DNA of 26,129 nt from JAAYKS01 sp964479435 (lineage in GTDB: Bacteria > Bacillota > Clostridia > Saccharofermentanales > UBA5734): the NCBI GenBank assembly GCA_964479435.1, contig CAYZME010000019.1, positions 1 to 26,129 on the forward strand. The letters are read 5' to 3'. The notes below the pieces were generated by a model that saw nothing but the letters and a program-made list of their open reading frames with translations, had not been told where the DNA came from and made no database searches. The stretch's first letter is position 1; each line of letters opens with the position of its first letter. The position numbers and the translations under genes are program-made. Below are positions 22,753 to 26,129 of this stretch, piece after piece.

Positions 22753-23821
22753 CGAAACAGCGCGCCAGGTCGCGCAAGTATACGCTTCTTTGCGACAACA
22801 GGCGGCCGACGCGGTGGAGCGCCGGATTCAAGCGGTCCACGCCGCTCATCCGGAGGTGGCCGGGCTGGATCGCGCGTTGGCTTTGGCCGGCGCGGAACTG
22901 GTGCTGCATTCGGTGCAGCCGGACGCGCGAATCGCGCAGGATACGCGGCGCCGCCTGCGCGTGCTGGCGCAAGAGCGCCACGAAGCCCTGTCACGCCTGG
23001 GCTTGCCTGCCGACTACGACCGGCCCCTGCCGCAGTGCCCGCAGTGCGGGGACACCGGATTCATCACGGAAGACACCCCTTGCGATTGCCGGCTCACCTA
23101 TGAACGCCGCTTTCTGGCGGCTGCTTCCGGTTTGGGCCCCCTGGTCGACAGCACATTCGCGAACCAGGATGATCGTTTATTTGAAGATCGTATTCAGGCC
23201 GAGCGGGATCAGGCGGATGTCTCTCCGCGCGAGCAACTCCGCGGGGTCCGCACGGTTTGCCGGACGTTTGCCGACGCGGTCGGTACGGGCGACAGCGCGC
23301 GCGTGCGCGACTTGTTGCTGGTAGGCAGACCCGGCACCGGCAAAACTTATATGGCCGCCAGCATTGCCAACCGGGTGATCGACCTGGGGCGCTCGGTCCG
23401 CTACTTGCCCGCGCCGCTGATGTTTGAACAGCTCAGTGTTTTTCGCGCCCTGAGCGCCTCGTTCCGACCGGACGAGTCGCGCCTGGAAGAAGCGGAATTT
23501 GATCGCGATATCATCCTCGGCAGCCGTCTTTTGATCATAGACGATCTGGGAACAGAGACCATTCAGGCCCATACCCTGCCAGAGTTCTTGCACATTCTCG
23601 ACACGCGCCATGGCGCGGGGTTGCGCACCGTGTTCGCCACCAATGTCGACCTGCAGACCCTGCGCCAACATTACGACGAGCGGCTGTGGTCCCGGCTGAT
23701 CGGCCGATGTACCGTGTTGCGGTTGCTCGGCGCGGATTTGCGGCTGGCCGCCGCACGCAGCGCGGCGCGGGAACGGCGGCGCGACCGCCCGGCGCCTCCC
23801 GCGCCGGAACGGGGGGACTGA
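22736..23821 (+). CDS. dnaI: DnaI/DnaC-type helicase loader ATPase
   Basis: A 361-residue AAA+ ATPase of the DnaC/DnaI group, which loads the replicative helicase onto DNA. The N-terminal part is helical, then a zinc-binding cluster with Cys101, Cys104, Cys116 and Cys118 (CPQCGDTGFI, then CDC), as in Bacillus DnaI. The ATPase core has Walker A GRPGTGKT (197-204), Walker B LLIIDDLG (about 265-272), sensor-like ATN and the arginine-rich LWSRLIGRC segment. The C-terminal 40 residues are low-complexity and rich in Arg, Ala and Pro. The start at 22736 has GGAG upstream and overlaps dnaD. acpS follows after one base. Confidence 0.9.
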   Translation: MDRIANETARQVAQVYASLRQQAADAVERRIQAVHAAHPEVAGLDRALALAGAELVLHSVQPDARIAQDTRRRLRVLAQERHEALSRLGLPADYDRPLPQCPQCGDTGFITEDTPCDCRLTYERRFLAAASGLGPLVDSTFANQDDRLFEDRIQAERDQADVSPREQLRGVRTVCRTFADAVGTGDSARVRDLLLVGRPGTGKTYMAASIANRVIDLGRSVRYLPAPLMFEQLSVFRALSASFRPDESRLEEAEFDRDIILGSRLLIIDDLGTETIQAHTLPEFLHILDTRHGAGLRTVFATNVDLQTLRQHYDERLWSRLIGRCTVLRLLGADLRLAAARSAARERRRDRPAPPAPERGD

Positions 23822-23822
23822 C

Positions 23823-24284
23823 ATGCGGGTATTGTGCGGAACAGATGCCACCCGCGTCAGCCGGATCGCCCGGGCGTTGGAGCGCAACGGGGACCGTTTT
23901 TTGGCACGCGTTTTTACACCCGCTGAGATCGCCTATTGTGATCAGGTCGGCCAGGGCCGCCTGGCCTCTCTGGCGGCGCGATTCGCGGCCAAAGAAGCGG
24001 TGGCCAAAGCCATGGGGACGGGGATCGCGGCGGGGGTCGCTTTGACAGATATCGAAATCATCCGCGACAACGGCGGCGCGCCGGCGGCGCGCTTGCACAA
24101 TCGCGCCCGCGCGCGCTACGACGAGCTGGGCGGAGTCAGTCTGGCGATCAGCCTGTCCCACGAAGGCGACCTGGCCATCGCCATGTGCGTTCTGCTATGC
24201 GGGAATACGGACGCGACTGGCGCGACGGACGCGGCTGACGCCACAGACACGCCCATCAGGGAAGCGGGACATGAACCGCGGTAA
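23823..24284 (+). CDS. acpS: Holo-[acyl-carrier-protein] synthase
   Basis: A 153-residue 4'-phosphopantetheinyl transferase that activates acyl carrier protein with CoA. Magnesium ligands Asp8 (GTD) and Glu58 (RFAAKEAVAKAMGTG) sit at the same positions as in Bacillus AcpS. FLARVFTPAEIAYC, DIEIIRDNGGAPAARL and ISLSHEGDLAIAM follow in order. The first residues (MRVLCGTD) vary from the usual GIGTDIVEI. About 28 residues extend past the core as a degenerate TDA-rich repeat (TDATGATDAADATD), which is unusual. It is one base from dnaI and overlaps the next gene by 14 bases. Confidence 0.9.
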   Translation: MRVLCGTDATRVSRIARALERNGDRFLARVFTPAEIAYCDQVGQGRLASLAARFAAKEAVAKAMGTGIAAGVALTDIEIIRDNGGAPAARLHNRARARYDELGGVSLAISLSHEGDLAIAMCVLLCGNTDATGATDAADATDTPIREAGHEPR

Positions 24285-25503
24285 ATTGCGCTCCCGCCGC
24301 CTGCCCCGTTCGCGCCGGACGGCTGCCCGGCGCGGACACACCGGTCTTTTTCAGGATCCGGAGGCGATGTGGTCTCTCAAAGGCAAAGAGGCCTACGTGG
24401 ACCCGGAGCGGCGCCGGCGATTGCCACGCTGGTTTATCCCCTTTCTGGCCGTGATCGTGATCGCCGTGCTGATTTTCTGGGGCGCGCCCGCCGCCGTCGC
24501 GCGGCTGCGCGCGATCTTTGCCGCGGAGGGGGAGGACCGGGAGCCTGTCGCGACCCGCTACGGGCCCACCGTCCGGGTGGTTGGCGTGCCGGTCGCGGAC
24601 GTCTATGTCCGCGACGATTTGATGGCGGACCGGTCGGCGCAAGCGTTATTCAATGAAGCGGTGACGCCAACGGAGCGCGGCGCGGCCTATGGGTTTGTGC
24701 ATGTACGGCTGGCGGATGGCTTTGAGGGCTATATGCGCCAGGCGGACCTCGGCGAGTTACACGTGTCGATTGAGAAGGGCGATCACATCGCGCGGTTGGT
24801 CGTCACCGATTTGACCAAACGCGTTTTCTCGCATGCCAGCAACGGGACGCTGCTGGTGGAGACTTTGTTGGGTACCGTGCTTTATACGGATTACAAGGGG
24901 GACGGCGTCTACCGCGTGACGTTGCCCGACGGTACCAAAGGCTGGATCGGGTCCAACGGGGTGATGGAGCTGCCGTTGGATACCAGCCCGATCCCCCGCG
25001 CGGACGACAGCCGCTACTTTGTCAACACCGCCCTCGCGTTTCTCAACGTCCCCTACATCGAATACGGCATCAGCCGCTTTGGCGCCTGCCCGGAAGGGAT
25101 TGCCCGCCTGGCGGCCGCTGTCAACGGCGTGACGCTGCCACGCCTGCTTGCGGACCAGATGGCGGCCGGCAGCTCGGTCGAGGTGGAATGGGACAGCAAT
25201 GGAAAACCGCTGTATGAGCGGTGGCAGCGCGGCGATCTGATCTTTTTTGCCGCGCCGGAGGATGCGGCGCGGCCGGGGCGCATGGGTATTTATGTCGATT
25301 ACGCGCAGGTGCTGACCTATCGGACCGGCCGGTCCGATATCCGCATCCTCAACCTCGACGAATCGCCCGATCTGCGCGACCACGTCCTGGCCGTGCGCCG
25401 TTTGTACACCGCGGAGGCCAGTGGCATAGATGCCGTGGGTAAGGATACCGTAGGCAAAGATGCCAGCGGCAAAGATGCCAGCGGCAAAGATGCCGGCGGG
25501 TAA
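24271..25503 (+). CDS. Membrane-anchored NlpC/P60-like protein with SH3-like domains, probably catalytically inactive
   Basis: A 410-residue protein. After a very basic cytoplasmic start there is one membrane segment (about 54-72) without a signal cleavage site, so most of the chain is outside. SH3-like strands follow (about 96-235, with GYMRQADLGEL and GWIGSNG). The C-terminal region (about 248-380) aligns by eye with NlpC/P60 endopeptidases: LNVPYIEYGISRFGAC, LPRLLADQM, RGDLIFFAAP and GRMGIYVDYAQVLTY. The cysteine is kept (Cys273), but the flanking Asp is Ala, and the His of the usual HVGIY motif is Arg337, so peptidase activity is doubtful. The tail holds four five-residue repeats (GKDAS-like). 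The start overlaps acpS by 14 bases. A role in peptidoglycan binding or regulation is inference. Confidence 0.8.
   Translation: MNRGKLRSRRLPRSRRTAARRGHTGLFQDPEAMWSLKGKEAYVDPERRRRLPRWFIPFLAVIVIAVLIFWGAPAAVARLRAIFAAEGEDREPVATRYGPTVRVVGVPVADVYVRDDLMADRSAQALFNEAVTPTERGAAYGFVHVRLADGFEGYMRQADLGELHVSIEKGDHIARLVVTDLTKRVFSHASNGTLLVETLLGTVLYTDYKGDGVYRVTLPDGTKGWIGSNGVMELPLDTSPIPRADDSRYFVNTALAFLNVPYIEYGISRFGACPEGIARLAAAVNGVTLPRLLADQMAAGSSVEVEWDSNGKPLYERWQRGDLIFFAAPEDAARPGRMGIYVDYAQVLTYRTGRSDIRILNLDESPDLRDHVLAVRRLYTAEASGIDAVGKDTVGKDASGKDASGKDAGG
25438..25497 (+). repeat. 15-bp tandem repeat encoding GKDAS at the end of the NlpC/P60-like gene
   Basis: Three near-identical units GGCAAAGATGCCAGC (25453, 25468, 25483; the last with one change) are preceded by a degenerate unit at 25438. 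They add a hydrophilic repeat tail and may vary in number. Confidence 0.85.
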
Positions 25504-25517
25504 AAACACATCTGACT

Positions 25518-25545
25518 GCCTTTGGCGGAACGCCTTTGGCGAAAC
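25518..25545 (+). repeat. Two tandem 14-bp copies of GCCTTTGGCGRAAC
   Basis: Copies at 25518-25531 and 25532-25545 differ at one base. They lie in the 125-base gap between the NlpC/P60-like gene and rpmB. No function is visible. Confidence 0.7.
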
Positions 25546-25570
25546 GCGTACGGCACTTATACTGCCAACG

Positions 25571-25604
25571 AAAAAGACCCGGTGTCGATACCGGGTCTTT
25601 TAAA
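25571..25604. terminator. Bidirectional terminator between the dnaD run and rpmB
   Basis: AAAAGACCCGGT (25572-25583) pairs perfectly with ACCGGGTCTTTT (25590-25601) over a 6-base loop. The A-run and T-run give tails on both strands, so it can end the plus-strand run and rpmB. Confidence 0.88.
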
Positions 25605-25628
25605 ATGTATGTGAATCGGGGTGTGGGA

Positions 25629-25826
25629 TTAGGCCCGCTTGACCAGCCCGGAGCGCAGACAGCGGGTGCAGACGCGCATGGTTTGGGGGGTGCCGTCGAC
25701 CACCACTTTGACGTTGCGGACATTGGCTCGCTGGTGGTTGAGCGCACGGCGGGAAACCTGCGAACGGGTGATGCTGATTTTGCGGCCAAAGAATCGATTC
25801 TTGTGGCAAACTTCGCACTTGGACAT
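25629..25826 (-). CDS. rpmB: 50S ribosomal protein L28
   Basis: A 65-residue L28, a component of the large ribosomal subunit. It begins MSKCEVCHKNRFFGRKIS and carries both zinc-ribbon cysteine pairs (Cys4-Cys7 and Cys53-Cys56), so it is the zinc-containing (C+) form. RALNHQRANVRNVKVVVDG and RVCTRCLRSGLVKRA match the family. The start at 25826 has a GGGAGG site ten bases upstream; a longer in-frame start at 25985 only covers the leader. The gene has a promoter about 130 bases upstream and ends in the bidirectional terminator. Confidence 0.96.
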   Translation of the reverse strand: MSKCEVCHKNRFFGRKISITRSQVSRRALNHQRANVRNVKVVVDGTPQTMRVCTRCLRSGLVKRA

Positions 25827-25956
25827 GGTGTTGGATCCTCCCTTGCCCCTCGCCGGATCCCGCCAGCCGGGGTCTTTTATCCGAGATGTAGTGTATAACC
25901 GGTCTTTCAACCCTGACGTTTTCCAAGGCGAAGACCGGGTCAAACGCGCAAAAAAA

Positions 25957-25985
25957 ACTATATCACAGAGTCGCGCTCTTTGCAA
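25957..25985 (-). promoter_or_regulatory. Sigma-A promoter of rpmB
   Basis: On the minus strand TTGCAA (25985-25980), a 17-base spacer and TATAGT (25962-25957) match the consensus well. The -35 box lies inside the last codons of rnfB. The leader to ATG 25826 is about 125 bases. Confidence 0.7.
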
Positions 25986-26129
25986 TCTCCGCTGCGGCCG
26001 CTACCCGCGGCGCGGTTTCAAAGTAGGTTTGGATGGCGTGTGTCGGGCAGACTTCGACGCATTTGCCGCAGCGGGTGCATTTGTCCTGGTCGATGACGGC
26101 CAGAGGTCCGTCCATGGTGATGGCGCCAA
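25963..26129 (-). CDS. rnfB: Electron transport complex subunit RnfB, C-terminal end (partial)
   Basis: The last 54 or so codons of a gene that continues beyond the window. The translation includes ITMDGPLAVIDQDKCTRCGKCVEVCPTHAI, a ferredoxin-type CxxCxxCxxxCP cluster in the arrangement found in the last 4Fe-4S domain of RnfB, ending in a short alanine-rich tail and TGA at 25965-25963. Rnf oxidises ferredoxin and reduces NAD while pumping Na+ or H+ across the membrane, so it would use the ferredoxin reduced by PFOR. rnfB is commonly the last gene of the rnf operon, which fits its place here. Other polyferredoxins cannot be fully excluded from this fragment. Confidence 0.75.
   Translation of the reverse strand, partial: GAITMDGPLAVIDQDKCTRCGKCVEVCPTHAIQTYFETAPRVAAAAEIAKSATL

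Overview
The window reads as a chromosomal segment of an anaerobic, GC-rich, low-complexity-poor Bacillota (Clostridia-like) bacterium. Three things support this. Several loci are typical of Bacillota: the WalR/WalK two-component system with YycJ and RlmH, and the DnaD and DnaI primosome proteins. Single-chain pyruvate:ferredoxin oxidoreductase and the tail of RnfB point to ferredoxin-based anaerobic energy metabolism. Almost every gene has a strong GGAGG-type ribosome binding site. Genus and species cannot be read from the sequence. No phage, insertion sequence, CRISPR array or tRNA was seen; this is mostly core genome, and the unusual points lie in gene fusions, gene order and regulation.

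Layout, left to right. 1-383: the end of an rRNA operon (23S tail, spacer, 5S, terminator), followed by a small membrane protein gene (407-751). 771-6697, minus strand: a six-gene run transcribed leftwards as polyol-type zinc dehydrogenase, walR, walK, murA, yycJ, rlmH, with most joints tight or overlapping. This couples cell-wall stress signalling, a peptidoglycan precursor enzyme and ribosome methylation. 6824-10192, plus: an NAD-dependent epimerase-like protein and then the three-gene AmmeMemoRadiSam set (radical SAM enzyme, MEMO/LigB-like protein, AMMECR1-like protein). 10385-12323, plus: a phosphoglycerate kinase fused in frame to triosephosphate isomerase, interrupted by a 10-N assembly gap, with its own strong promoter and terminator.

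12427-14496: an FmdB-type zinc ribbon gene (minus) diverges from an RraA-like aldolase plus Ldh2-family dehydrogenase pair (plus). 14578-17850, minus: phosphoglycerate mutase (cofactor-independent), then a 58-residue zinc-ribbon protein with a structured leader, then a DEAD-box RNA helicase just behind a terminator. 18036-21563, plus: pyruvate:ferredoxin oxidoreductase, diverging from the mutase. 21706-25503, plus: an overlapping run dnaD, dnaI, acpS and a membrane-anchored NlpC/P60-like protein that seems to have lost its catalytic histidine. 25629-26129, minus: ribosomal protein L28 and the 3' end of rnfB.

Taken together the segment carries lower glycolysis (PGK-TIM, iPGM), pyruvate oxidation (PFOR) and the ferredoxin-consuming Rnf complex, alongside replication initiation, cell-wall control and translation genes. 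The most notable items are the PGK-TIM fusion, the dehydrogenase coupled to walR, the zinc-ribbon/helicase unit with a leader and internal terminator, and the apparent NlpC/P60 pseudoenzyme. No wholly new system was convincingly identified.
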